A stretch of DNA of 64,000 nucleotides from Bacillota bacterium (GTDB taxonomy: Bacteria; Bacillota; DTU025; MWDF01): assembly GCA_029565935.1 (NCBI GenBank), contig JAKQNF010000012.1, forward strand, positions 19,495 through 83,494, written 5' to 3'. This document shows, in pieces, positions 37,852-45,544 of the stretch. The position numbers and the translations under genes were made by a program. Position 1 is the first letter of the stretch. Each line of letters starts with the position of its first letter. The notes below the pieces were generated by a model. The model ran no database searches, was not told where the DNA came from, and saw nothing but the letters and a program-made list of their open reading frames with translations.

Positions 37852-40218
37852 TCATAGGTATCTGAAGAAAGGCGCCCCGTTCCATGTGTACTTCCTAGCC
37901 CTCGCCGTCACACCGTGCCCTTTGGTGTAGAGTTCTACCATGCCGTCAGAATCCGTCCTGAACACGTCTGCGCCGATCGACTCAATCCTGGTGATGGTAC
38001 CCAGCGATGGATGCCCGTAGTTGTTCTTGCCCACCGATATGACGGCTATGCTGGGTGATGTAGTTTCGAGCAAATCGACCGACGCCGATGTCGCAGCCCC
38101 GTGGTGACCTACCTTAATGGCATCCGCCAATCCGTTGCCGTATCCACTTTCAAAGCCGCGCCCCGCATCGGCCTCGAGAAGTATCGTATCCGACTTGTAA
38201 GTGAGCATTACCACCATAGAAGCCTCGTTTAGGTCGTCACCCTCCTTTATCTCTTTTATTGGATTCAGTACGTCTATCCTTATGTCGCCCGCCGTAATAC
38301 TCGACCCTCTGATCAGTCCTATTGGTGACAATCCGGCTTCCATGGCGGATTGCTCTGCGACTTTGTCACCTGCCGGGACTATCGTGCATCCTATGTTTAT
38401 GGATCTACTAAGAGAATCCAAGCCCGAGATATGATCCAGATGCCCGTGCGTTAACATAAGCACGTCTATGCTGTTGATTCCCATGTATCTCAAAGATGGT
38501 AGGATCCTAGTTTCCATGGCGCTTGTTGAGCCATAGGAAGGACCCGTATCGATTAGCATCGCGAACTTCCTTCCCAGGGTCAACAATGAGCAGTCGCCCT
38601 GGCCTACGGAAAGTATCCTCACTGTGAGAAGCTCACGTGGCATCATCGACACCATGACTACTAAAAGCAGTGCCGTAGCCACGATATATGCTCTCTTGAC
38701 GTAGCATGTCTTTACGGCCCTTCTGATTGAGATGGCTCCTGAGAATGATAGAAGACCAGCTGTGAGCACCAAACAGTAGAAGACGGTATGAATGCCAGGA
38801 CCGATACCTGTTGGAACGGAGGTTACATTCGACGAGCCCAGGATCGAGGCGGTTCTTTGCAATACTGAAAGGAAAGGCCTAGACACCTGCATAAAAGCCC
38901 TTCCTAACCATGGCCAGACGAGGTTCATGGAAAACGATGTTAGCCCTATAGTCAATGCCAGAGATGCCGCCGGTATGGCGACAAGGTTGGCTACCGGGGA
39001 TAAAAGGCCCATCCTGCCGTGGAAAGTAGTGATAATTGGGATAAGCGCAGCGGTAATTACGGATGAGACGAGCAAGGAATTCAGCACGTACGAAGAGGCC
39101 TTGTCGAATAGCCGTTCACTTTTCCGGGCCCGTTGGAACCATGCGGATGCAGCAAGTCCGGCTATGGCTACATAACTCATCTGGAATCCCTTGTCGAAGA
39201 GGCTGAGCGGGGATAGCATAAGCTGAACCGCACATGCCAAAGCCGTAACATACGAAAACCTAGCCCTCTTTACACCGATTCGTGGTAATACCATAGAGAC
39301 CATGCCCATCAGCATAGCCCTTACTATCGAAGGTCTCATTCCCGCAGCCATCGCATATACCGGCAGAAACACTGCCGTCATGCCAGCCTTAAGGCTCGCC
39401 CCCGCACCGAACCTGGACAATGCCCACGAAACCGCAGCCATTACTACCGAAAGGTGAAGCCCTGAGGCGGACATGACATGGGCGATGCCACCTTCGGCGA
39501 ATTCGTTCACCGTAACCTCGTCCATGGACGACTTATCGCTCAGCACTATCGCGTCCATCAGGGCCTTCTCGTCCCATCTACGTAAAGCTGCGTACGTGAA
39601 ACCTCTAAACGACTTGTAGAACGCCCAGGCTAATCCCGTTGGAAACGGTGCGCGCCCCTTGACCGCCGAGAGTTCCCTTATGGACACTCCCGTCACGTGC
39701 ACACCCTTAAGGAACAAGTATGACCTCGCGTCGAAGAGCCCCGGGTTCGTGGCACCATTGATTAGGGCTACAGCCATCCTCGCCTTGACGGCATAACCTG
39801 GCCCTATGTCATGAAGTAATGATTCATCTAGGTACTTGCAGTCGATTAGAATCTTGCCCCCGACCCGGCCTATGCCGTCGACTCTAAGCTTACCGATGAC
39901 AAGCTGGGTTCCGGACGATCCTTCGTATACCCATGATATAGAACCCTCGACGCCTATCTCTATGCCGGACAGCTTCGCTACGGAACCTATCGATGATAAA
40001 TCCACAATCGCCACGGATGTGTTCCCCATGATGAATCCCGCTAGCAACGCAATACAGCACCTAATAATATCGTCGAAGTCATGTCTTGGCCTGGATTTCG
40101 ATATAATGAAAAACCCCGTCGTGGAAATGAGAATGAACGCTGAGGCCGCAGTTGCGTAACCTGCTTTCGAGGCTATGATGATGCCCGTGGCTATACCTGA
40201 AAGCAACGATGGTATCAT
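37852..40218 (-). CDS. comEC: DNA uptake channel ComEC/Rec2
   Basis: A 788-residue membrane protein. It has N-terminal helices, a DUF4131 OB-like domain, the competence core (HVMSASGLHLSVVMAAVSWAL near residue 247, split here by helices), further helices to about 520, and a C-terminal metallo-beta-lactamase domain (GQGDCSLL, MLTHGHLDHISGL, KVGHHGAATSAS). It transports one DNA strand across the membrane and may degrade the other. The region is visibly less GC-rich than the core genes around it. It overlaps comEA by four bases. Confidence 0.94.
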   Translation of the reverse strand: MIPSLLSGIATGIIIASKAGYATAASAFILISTTGFFIISKSRPRHDFDDIIRCCIALLAGFIMGNTSVAIVDLSSIGSVAKLSGIEIGVEGSISWVYEGSSGTQLVIGKLRVDGIGRVGGKILIDCKYLDESLLHDIGPGYAVKARMAVALINGATNPGLFDARSYLFLKGVHVTGVSIRELSAVKGRAPFPTGLAWAFYKSFRGFTYAALRRWDEKALMDAIVLSDKSSMDEVTVNEFAEGGIAHVMSASGLHLSVVMAAVSWALSRFGAGASLKAGMTAVFLPVYAMAAGMRPSIVRAMLMGMVSMVLPRIGVKRARFSYVTALACAVQLMLSPLSLFDKGFQMSYVAIAGLAASAWFQRARKSERLFDKASSYVLNSLLVSSVITAALIPIITTFHGRMGLLSPVANLVAIPAASLALTIGLTSFSMNLVWPWLGRAFMQVSRPFLSVLQRTASILGSSNVTSVPTGIGPGIHTVFYCLVLTAGLLSFSGAISIRRAVKTCYVKRAYIVATALLLVVMVSMMPRELLTVRILSVGQGDCSLLTLGRKFAMLIDTGPSYGSTSAMETRILPSLRYMGINSIDVLMLTHGHLDHISGLDSLSRSINIGCTIVPAGDKVAEQSAMEAGLSPIGLIRGSSITAGDIRIDVLNPIKEIKEGDDLNEASMVVMLTYKSDTILLEADAGRGFESGYGNGLADAIKVGHHGAATSASVDLLETTSPSIAVISVGKNNYGHPSLGTITRIESIGADVFRTDSDGMVELYTKGHGVTARARKYTWNGAPFFRYL

Positions 40219-41009
40219 CTGGCGATTACCTTGTCCTTGAGGGCTTCGAACTTCGCAGGCCCGATACCTGATACGTCCATAAGGGCTTCTATATTGACAA
40301 ATGGCCCTTTTGATACCCTATGGTCGATGATCCTCGCCGCAAGGGACGGACCTATGCCAGGGAGTGTTTCAAGCTCTGTTTGGCTGGCCGTATTGATGTC
40401 TACGAATCCAGTGACTTTTGGCTCCTCAACGGAAGGTCGCAGCGGGACGGCAGCCATAACGTCCAGCCTGCCCTCGGGTATATGTTCAAGGCCCTGGCTT
40501 TCCTGCGCTTCCTCAGTGATCCTGGCCGCTCTGCCCTTTTCATCCAAGCTGACGATTTTCTTTTCCGGTATATAGACCTGTTGGCCGTCGATGATGGGAA
40601 GTGCTATGTTCACTGCATCTTTATCCGCTTTTTCTGTCATCCCTCCAGCTGCCTCTATAGCATGATGTACCCTTGATGAAGGCTGTAAGGCATATAGGCC
40701 TGGTTTCACGACGTGGCCGGCTACATGTATATAGATCTGCTGCTGCCTTAATGCCGTAGGATCGTCCTGCTCGGTCAGTTCGTCACGGATATCCGTCTCG
40801 CACGCATCGGCATCGGTCCCACGGTCGTTACCAGTAACTTCATCGGAAATGCACTTCTCGGTGATTGCTTCTTCCACATCCACTGCAGCTTCTATGACGA
40901 TTGCTGGCGGACGCCGAAAGCGGAGGATGAGGGGTCCGATTGCCAGGGTGCATGCCATGACAAGATATGCGGCGGCGACAGTCCTTTTGCCTATAGGAAG
41001 CCTTCCCAT
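40215..41009 (-). CDS. comEA: ComEA-type DNA receptor
   Basis: A 264-residue membrane-anchored protein. One N-terminal helix (AAYLVMACTLAIGPLIL) is followed by an acidic linker, an SLBB domain (IHVAGHVVKPGLYALQPSSR) and, after a second linker, a helix-hairpin-helix DNA-binding pair (VDINTASQTELETLPGIGPS ... DVSGIGPAKFEALKD). It delivers double-stranded DNA to ComEC. The acidic linker before SLBB is longer than in B. subtilis. Confidence 0.93.
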   Translation of the reverse strand: MGRLPIGKRTVAAAYLVMACTLAIGPLILRFRRPPAIVIEAAVDVEEAITEKCISDEVTGNDRGTDADACETDIRDELTEQDDPTALRQQQIYIHVAGHVVKPGLYALQPSSRVHHAIEAAGGMTEKADKDAVNIALPIIDGQQVYIPEKKIVSLDEKGRAARITEEAQESQGLEHIPEGRLDVMAAVPLRPSVEEPKVTGFVDINTASQTELETLPGIGPSLAARIIDHRVSKGPFVNIEALMDVSGIGPAKFEALKDKVIAR

Positions 41010-41058
41010 CCCCCACCTCCGGTGTCCTTACCGGACCGTAAGCAGATGATACGACAAA

Positions 41059-41079
41059 GGGGGCGCACGAAGCGCCCCC
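41059..41079 (-). terminator. Hairpin terminator after leuS
   Basis: Eight-bp stem GGGGGCGC / GCGCCCCC with a 5-base loop, then CTTTG on the minus strand; 27 bases after the leuS stop and 50 bases before comEA. Confidence 0.6.
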
Positions 41080-41105
41080 CATCCTGACTAGTTTTGGCAT
41101 GGTTT

Positions 41106-43529
41106 TCAGCCTATCACGATATTTACCATCTTACCCGGAATGACAACCGTCCTCTTGATCGTTCTCCCCTCAATTAACGAGGCGACCTTCTCGCTGGCCA
41201 AAGCGGCCTTCAGCAGCTCATCCTGGTCGATCCCTGCTGCGACCTTAACGACGTCCTTGAGCTTGCCGTTTACTTGTACCGGTACTTCAATCTCGTCTTC
41301 TTTCGCCTTTTCTGGATCGAAAACCGGCCAAGGCTCATGTGCCAGGCCCTTCTTGTATCCCCTGGCTTCAAAGAGCTCTTCGGCTATGTGCGGGGCGAAC
41401 GGTGCCATCAACTTCACGAACGCGTCCCAGTGGGAAGGCTCTATGCGCTCCTGCTTACCAAACCAGTTGGCAAGGCTCATGAGCTGGGCCAAAGCGGTAT
41501 TATACTTCATCTCCTCGATGTCTTCGCCGACTTTCCTTATCGTCTGGTGGACAATCCTGTCCCCATCCTGCAAGTCGTCACTCTTCGAGGGCATAACCTT
41601 GTACTGGAGGTCCCATACCCTGTAAAGGAATCTCTGCATGCCTACCAATCCCTGTGTAGACCATGGTATCGGCTGGTCGAACGCTCCCATGAACAGCTCG
41701 AACAACCTGAACGAATCAGCACCGTACCTGTCTACCATCTCGTCAGGATTGATGACGTTGCCTCTCGATTTTGACATCTTCTCGTTGTCTTCGCCGAGGA
41801 CCAGCCCATGGGAGGTTCTCTTGCTGTATGGTTCCAGCGTAGGGACAATTCCTATGTCATAAAGGAACTTATACCAGAACCTAGAGTAAAGTAGATGCAG
41901 CGTGGTGTGCTCCATGCCGCCGTTGTACCAGTCTACCGGCATCCAGTAGTCCAACGCTTGCCTAGAGGCAAGTTCATTCTTGTTCTTCGGATCTGCGTAC
42001 CTGAGGAAGTACCAGGATGACCCTGCCCAGTTTGGCATGGTGTCCGTTTCCCTTTTCGCCGGTCCTCCGCAACACGGGCAAGTTGTGTCCACCCAGTCCT
42101 TCATCTGCGCCAGCGGAGATTCTCCGGTCTCCGTGGTCTGGTACTTCTCAACCTCGGGCAGCTTCAAAGGAAGCTCCTCCTCAGGTATGGGTACCCAGCC
42201 GCACTTATTGCACTCGACCATGGGTATAGGCTCTCCCCAGTACCTCTGCCTGGAGAACACCCAGTCCCTTAGCTTATAGTTGGTCTTCTGCTTACCGATG
42301 CCGCGTCCTTCAAGGGACTTGGTCATGGCGAGTATCGCATCTTGTACATTCAGCCCGTTGAGGAAGCCGGAGTTTATCATCGTGCCGGTCTCAGTGGATG
42401 TATGAGGACCGTCATTCAAATCGCCGCCTGATATGACCTCGACTATCGGCAACCCGAAGTTCTTCGCAAACCTCCAGTCCCTGTCATCATGCCCGGGTAC
42501 TGCCATGATAGCGCCGGTACCGTACGAGGCCAGCACGTAGTCAGAAGTCCATACCGGGATGTTCTTGCCGGTAGCAGGGTTCACGCAGTAGACTCCCTTA
42601 ATCTGGCATCCGGTGACTTCCTTTGCCACCTCGGTACGTTCGAAGTCGGACTTCTTGGCGGCAGCCTCGCAGTAGGCTTTTACTTCGCTCGGATTGTCGC
42701 ACATCTTAAGAAAACTGGCTAAGTAGGGATGTTCAGGGGATACGACCATATAGGTGGCTCCGAACATAGTATCGGGCCTGGTCGTGAAGACCTTCAAGTT
42801 CATGCCCCTGTTCGTCCCGGCTACCTCGAAGTCCACCTCGGCGCCGACTGACTTGCCTATCCAGTTTACCTGCTGCATCTTTATCTTGTTCCAGTAATTT
42901 ACTGTATCCAGGTCGTTAAGGAGCCTTTCCGCATATTCTGTGATCTTCAGCATCCACTGCTTCTTTACTTTCCTGACCACAATGCCGCCGCATCTTTCGC
43001 AGACGCCTCCCACGACCTCTTCGTTGGCTAGCCCTATCTTGCAGCTGGTGCACCAGTTTATCGGAATCTCGGCCTTATAGGCGAGCCCTTTCTCCCACAG
43101 CTTCAGGAATATCCATTGCGTCCATTTATAGTATTCGGGATCAGTCGTATCTACTTCACGGTCCCAATCGAAGCTGAAGCCCAGCTTCTTGAGCTGGCTG
43201 CGGTATCTCGCGATGTTGCGCTTCGTCACGACGGCCGGATGTTCCCCGGTCTTTATGGCGTGGTTTTCGGTCGGAAGTCCGAAGGCATCCCAGCCGATCG
43301 GGTAGAGGACGTTATACCCTTGCATGCGGCGCTTCCTTGCTAGAGTATCCAGCGCAGTATATGAGCGCGGATGCCCTACGTGCAGGCCCGCTCCCGATGG
43401 ATATGGGAACTCTATCAGCACGTAGTACTTGGGCAGCGTATAGTCGTCGACCGCGGCGAAGCACTTGGTCTCATCCCATCTGCGCTGCCATTTCTCCTCG
43501 ATCGACCTGAAATCGTACCTCTCGGCCAA
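41106..43529 (-). CDS. leuS: Leucyl-tRNA synthetase
   Basis: An 807-residue class Ia synthetase charging tRNA-Leu. HIGH-like motif GLHVGHPRSYTALD near residue 49, the editing domain (TTRPDTMFGATYMVVSPEHP), zinc-binding cysteines (INWCTSCKIGLANEEV), KMSKS at DNEKMSKSRGN, and the anticodon-binding and C-terminal domains are intact. It begins at TTG behind GAGGAGGG. Expression should be governed by the T-box leader just upstream. Confidence 0.97.
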   Translation of the reverse strand: MAERYDFRSIEEKWQRRWDETKCFAAVDDYTLPKYYVLIEFPYPSGAGLHVGHPRSYTALDTLARKRRMQGYNVLYPIGWDAFGLPTENHAIKTGEHPAVVTKRNIARYRSQLKKLGFSFDWDREVDTTDPEYYKWTQWIFLKLWEKGLAYKAEIPINWCTSCKIGLANEEVVGGVCERCGGIVVRKVKKQWMLKITEYAERLLNDLDTVNYWNKIKMQQVNWIGKSVGAEVDFEVAGTNRGMNLKVFTTRPDTMFGATYMVVSPEHPYLASFLKMCDNPSEVKAYCEAAAKKSDFERTEVAKEVTGCQIKGVYCVNPATGKNIPVWTSDYVLASYGTGAIMAVPGHDDRDWRFAKNFGLPIVEVISGGDLNDGPHTSTETGTMINSGFLNGLNVQDAILAMTKSLEGRGIGKQKTNYKLRDWVFSRQRYWGEPIPMVECNKCGWVPIPEEELPLKLPEVEKYQTTETGESPLAQMKDWVDTTCPCCGGPAKRETDTMPNWAGSSWYFLRYADPKNKNELASRQALDYWMPVDWYNGGMEHTTLHLLYSRFWYKFLYDIGIVPTLEPYSKRTSHGLVLGEDNEKMSKSRGNVINPDEMVDRYGADSFRLFELFMGAFDQPIPWSTQGLVGMQRFLYRVWDLQYKVMPSKSDDLQDGDRIVHQTIRKVGEDIEEMKYNTALAQLMSLANWFGKQERIEPSHWDAFVKLMAPFAPHIAEELFEARGYKKGLAHEPWPVFDPEKAKEDEIEVPVQVNGKLKDVVKVAAGIDQDELLKAALASEKVASLIEGRTIKRTVVIPGKMVNIVIG

Positions 43530-43549
43530 TTCTAACCCTCCTCGAATCT

Positions 43550-43581
43550 AAAAAAACGCCCCTGGCATCAAGCCAGGGGCG
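43550..43581 (-). terminator. T-box-controlled terminator of the leuS leader
   Basis: Perfect 10-bp stem CGCCCCTGGC / GCCAGGGGCG followed by seven T on the minus strand, immediately after the T-box sequence. It also lies 39 bases after the 3' end of the embedded tRNA-Ala, so it would terminate that transcript too. Confidence 0.92.
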
Positions 43582-43619
43582 AAAGTACGCGGTACCACCC
43601 TGTTCACGGTGCTTTAATT

Positions 43620-43695
43620 TGGTGGAGCTGAGGGGGATCGAACCCCTGACCTCCTGAATGCCATTCAGGCGCTCTCCCAGCTGAGCTACAACCCC
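43620..43695 (-). tRNA. tRNA-Ala(GGC), embedded in the leuS T-box leader
   Basis: A 76-base tRNA with every arm intact: acceptor GGGGTTG / CAGCTCC containing the G3-U70 pair that marks tRNA-Ala, D-stem GCTC/GAGC, anticodon stem CCTGA/TCAGG with loop ATGGCAT (anticodon GGC), variable AGGTC, T-arm AGGGG-TTCGATC-CCCCT, discriminator A and encoded CCA. It reads Ala codons GCC and GCU. It lies between the leuS promoter and the T-box terminator, so it should be transcribed whether or not leuS is. Confidence 0.95.
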
Positions 43696-43879
43696 ACATA
43701 AGCACAGTCTCGTCGCCCTTAACGAGGGCATCGTCCCTGCTTACTCTTTTCAGCAGGACCGCTCACGGGCGAGTCTCGGCCCAACCGTCGGCCATTCACA
43801 CCGAACATGGCCTCTCTTTGGCGGTTTGATCTCCGTTGCTCCCGGTCATCACGTTACTATTTTGATGTCAACAGGAGTA

Positions 43880-43909
43880 ATTATACTAATGCCCTTGCCA
43901 TCCCGTCAA
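43880..43909 (-). promoter_or_regulatory. Promoter of the leuS leader and tRNA-Ala
   Basis: TTGACG (43904-43909), 18-base spacer, TATAAT (43880-43885) on the minus strand. Transcription would begin near 43873, just before Stem I of the T-box. Confidence 0.8.
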
Positions 43910-43965
43910 TATACGATGTACGCAAGAAGCTCTTTTTAACCAATCCTATCGGGCTTTTGTAACGT

Positions 43966-44322
43966 TCAACCCTCGTGCCTGACCAACAGGGCATCGCCCC
44001 AGGTCCTTTCCAGGTTGTAGTACTCCCTCTCACGCCTAAGCATCAGGTGTACCACCACGTCCCCTGAATCCAAGAGCACCCAGCCCGATTCGTCAATCCC
44101 TTCCTTCTTGGTGGAAGAGCCCCCGGCCGCTTCGATCTTCTCAACCACCTTCTCCCTGGTGTTCTTCAGGTGCGTTGGGGTATTGAAGGTACCTATCACG
44201 AAGAAGTCCGTCACGACCGATTTGCCAGTAAGGTCTATGCTCACTATATCCGTCGCTTTCATCTCCAGCATCGCTTCTACCACAAAAGCCACCTTCGCCT
44301 TTGAATCCATGTTTTCCGCCAT
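43966..44322 (-). CDS. rsfS: Ribosomal silencing factor RsfS
   Basis: A 118-residue RsfS/YbeB that binds L14 and blocks subunit joining when nutrients fall. Core blocks: DIVSIDLTGKSVVTDFFVIG, HLKNTREKVVEKIEAAG, GWVLLDSGDVVVHLM, and YYNLERTWGDA at the end. The ATG at 44322 follows GGAAGGAGG; the longer upstream frame is a shadow of yqeK. It lies in the obgE-nadD-yqeK-rsfS operon typical of Bacillota. Confidence 0.95.
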   Translation of the reverse strand: MAENMDSKAKVAFVVEAMLEMKATDIVSIDLTGKSVVTDFFVIGTFNTPTHLKNTREKVVEKIEAAGGSSTKKEGIDESGWVLLDSGDVVVHLMLRREREYYNLERTWGDALLVRHEG

Positions 44323-44336
44323 CTCCGACCTCCTTC

Positions 44337-44921
44337 CTAATTCAATCCCTTGGCCCTTGTGTTCAGCTCGTTCAATATCCAATTCCTCGCCAGTACCGAT
44401 TCCGGCGCGATCTCCCTGTTCTTCGAGAGCGTCCTGGAGATCTTCCTGTTGAGGATCATAAGTATAGCACTGTCTATGTTGAAATCCAGCTCCTTTCTTA
44501 TGTCGTCCATGTTGAAGCTGCGACCCAGCTCGCAATAGTCCGAAGCGAATATGACCTTCTCTTCGATGGACATGTCCGGCCTTCCGAGGGTATGGCTGGC
44601 CACGGCCATAAGCACCTTGGGGTCGTTTATCCCGAATATCGCCTGTGCGATGACCGCCCCAACGAGAGGATGCAGAAGATGCGGGTTCCTAAGCAGCGTG
44701 TCGGAGTAGATAAGCTCATGCGAAGCAGCCACGGAGAGCAGTTCGTCGTTCGGCATCTCCTTGGCGCAGTCGTGAAGCAGCGCCGCCTTGGAAACGACGA
44801 TCTCATCCGCGTGGTAGAGCTTGGCAAGCTTCAGCGCCATCTCCTCCACGTTCAAGGTGTGCTTGAGCCTGGCCGGGGACAGCATCGTGGTCAGCTTGTC
44901 GATTATCTCCGTCCTTTCCAA
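44337..44921 (-). CDS. yqeK: YqeK-type HD hydrolase (diadenosine tetraphosphatase)
   Basis: A 194-residue HD protein: KHTLNVEEMALKLAKLYHAD, ALLHDCAKEM (the HD pair) and HPLVGAVIAQ, then VASHTLGRPDMS and IFASDYCELGR. YqeK hydrolyses Ap4A symmetrically. It sits between nadD and rsfS as in Bacillota. Confidence 0.93.
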   Translation of the reverse strand: MERTEIIDKLTTMLSPARLKHTLNVEEMALKLAKLYHADEIVVSKAALLHDCAKEMPNDELLSVAASHELIYSDTLLRNPHLLHPLVGAVIAQAIFGINDPKVLMAVASHTLGRPDMSIEEKVIFASDYCELGRSFNMDDIRKELDFNIDSAILMILNRKISRTLSKNREIAPESVLARNWILNELNTRAKGLN

Positions 44922-44938
44922 AGTGGTGTCACCTCCTC

Positions 44939-45541
44939 CTAAACTGAATAGAGCCCGTTCTTCAATATATAGCTTATCACTTCGTCGGGGAGAAGGTATC
45001 TGACTGGCCTTCCTTCCTTGACCCTCCGCCTGATGTCGGTGGACGATATCGCAAGGGCGGGCACCTCGAAGAAATCGACCTTGCCGGGACCGAATTTATA
45101 GAGCGACTTAAGCATGTCGTCGGATACCACATACCCGGGCCTCGTAGCGGCGGCGAACCTACACAGCGTGAACAATTCCTCCGGGTTCTTCCAGGTGAAT
45201 ATCTCAAGTATCGCATCCGCGCCTGTGATAAAGATGAGATCCGCGTCCTTATACTCCCCGACTTTGAGCTTCTTTAGCGTATCGACCGTATAGGTTGGCC
45301 CTTTTTCGTCAACTTCTATGCGGCTTACGTCGAAATGTGGATTCGTTATGGTCGCCATCTGGGCCATTATGAACCTATGAGCCCCTTCCACTACTTTCCT
45401 CTCAGACTTGTGCGGCGGCATACCCGAAGGTATGAAGATGACCCTGTCGAGCTTGAACCTAATGAAGGCCTCCTCGGCCGTTACCAAGTGACCGTAATGT
45501 ATCGGGTCGAATGTCCCACCCATCAGGCCTATCCTTGTCAA
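44939..45541 (-). CDS. nadD: Nicotinate-nucleotide adenylyltransferase
   Basis: A 200-residue NadD making deamido-NAD from NaMN and ATP. The nucleotidyltransferase motif GGTFDPIHYGHL is near the N-terminus and ISSTDIRRRVKEG (ISxTxxR) near the C-terminus. It may work with the nicotinate phosphoribosyltransferase at 60-61 kb in NAD salvage. Confidence 0.96.
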   Translation of the reverse strand: MTRIGLMGGTFDPIHYGHLVTAEEAFIRFKLDRVIFIPSGMPPHKSERKVVEGAHRFIMAQMATITNPHFDVSRIEVDEKGPTYTVDTLKKLKVGEYKDADLIFITGADAILEIFTWKNPEELFTLCRFAAATRPGYVVSDDMLKSLYKFGPGKVDFFEVPALAISSTDIRRRVKEGRPVRYLLPDEVISYILKNGLYSV

Positions 45542-45544
45542 CGG

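Larger units (their letters stand above)
43550..43873 (-). promoter_or_regulatory. T-box leader of leuS, interrupted by a tRNA-Ala gene
   Basis: Canonical T-box parts are visible in order on the minus strand: Stem I with AAAGAGAGG (AG-bulge) and a distal GGTG loop, a candidate Leu specifier CTC at 43773-43771 in GAGACTCGCCC, the post-Stem I box GAAAAGAGTAAGC, the Stem IIA/B block CCCTCGTTAAGGGCGACGAG, the 14-base T-box AGGGTGGTACCGCG (43601-43588), and a terminator. Between IIA/B and the T-box lies a full tRNA-Ala, flanked by GTGCTT and AAGCAC that can pair. The base stem GACCG/CGGTC is also present. Uncharged tRNA-Leu should promote readthrough into leuS. Confidence 0.92.
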
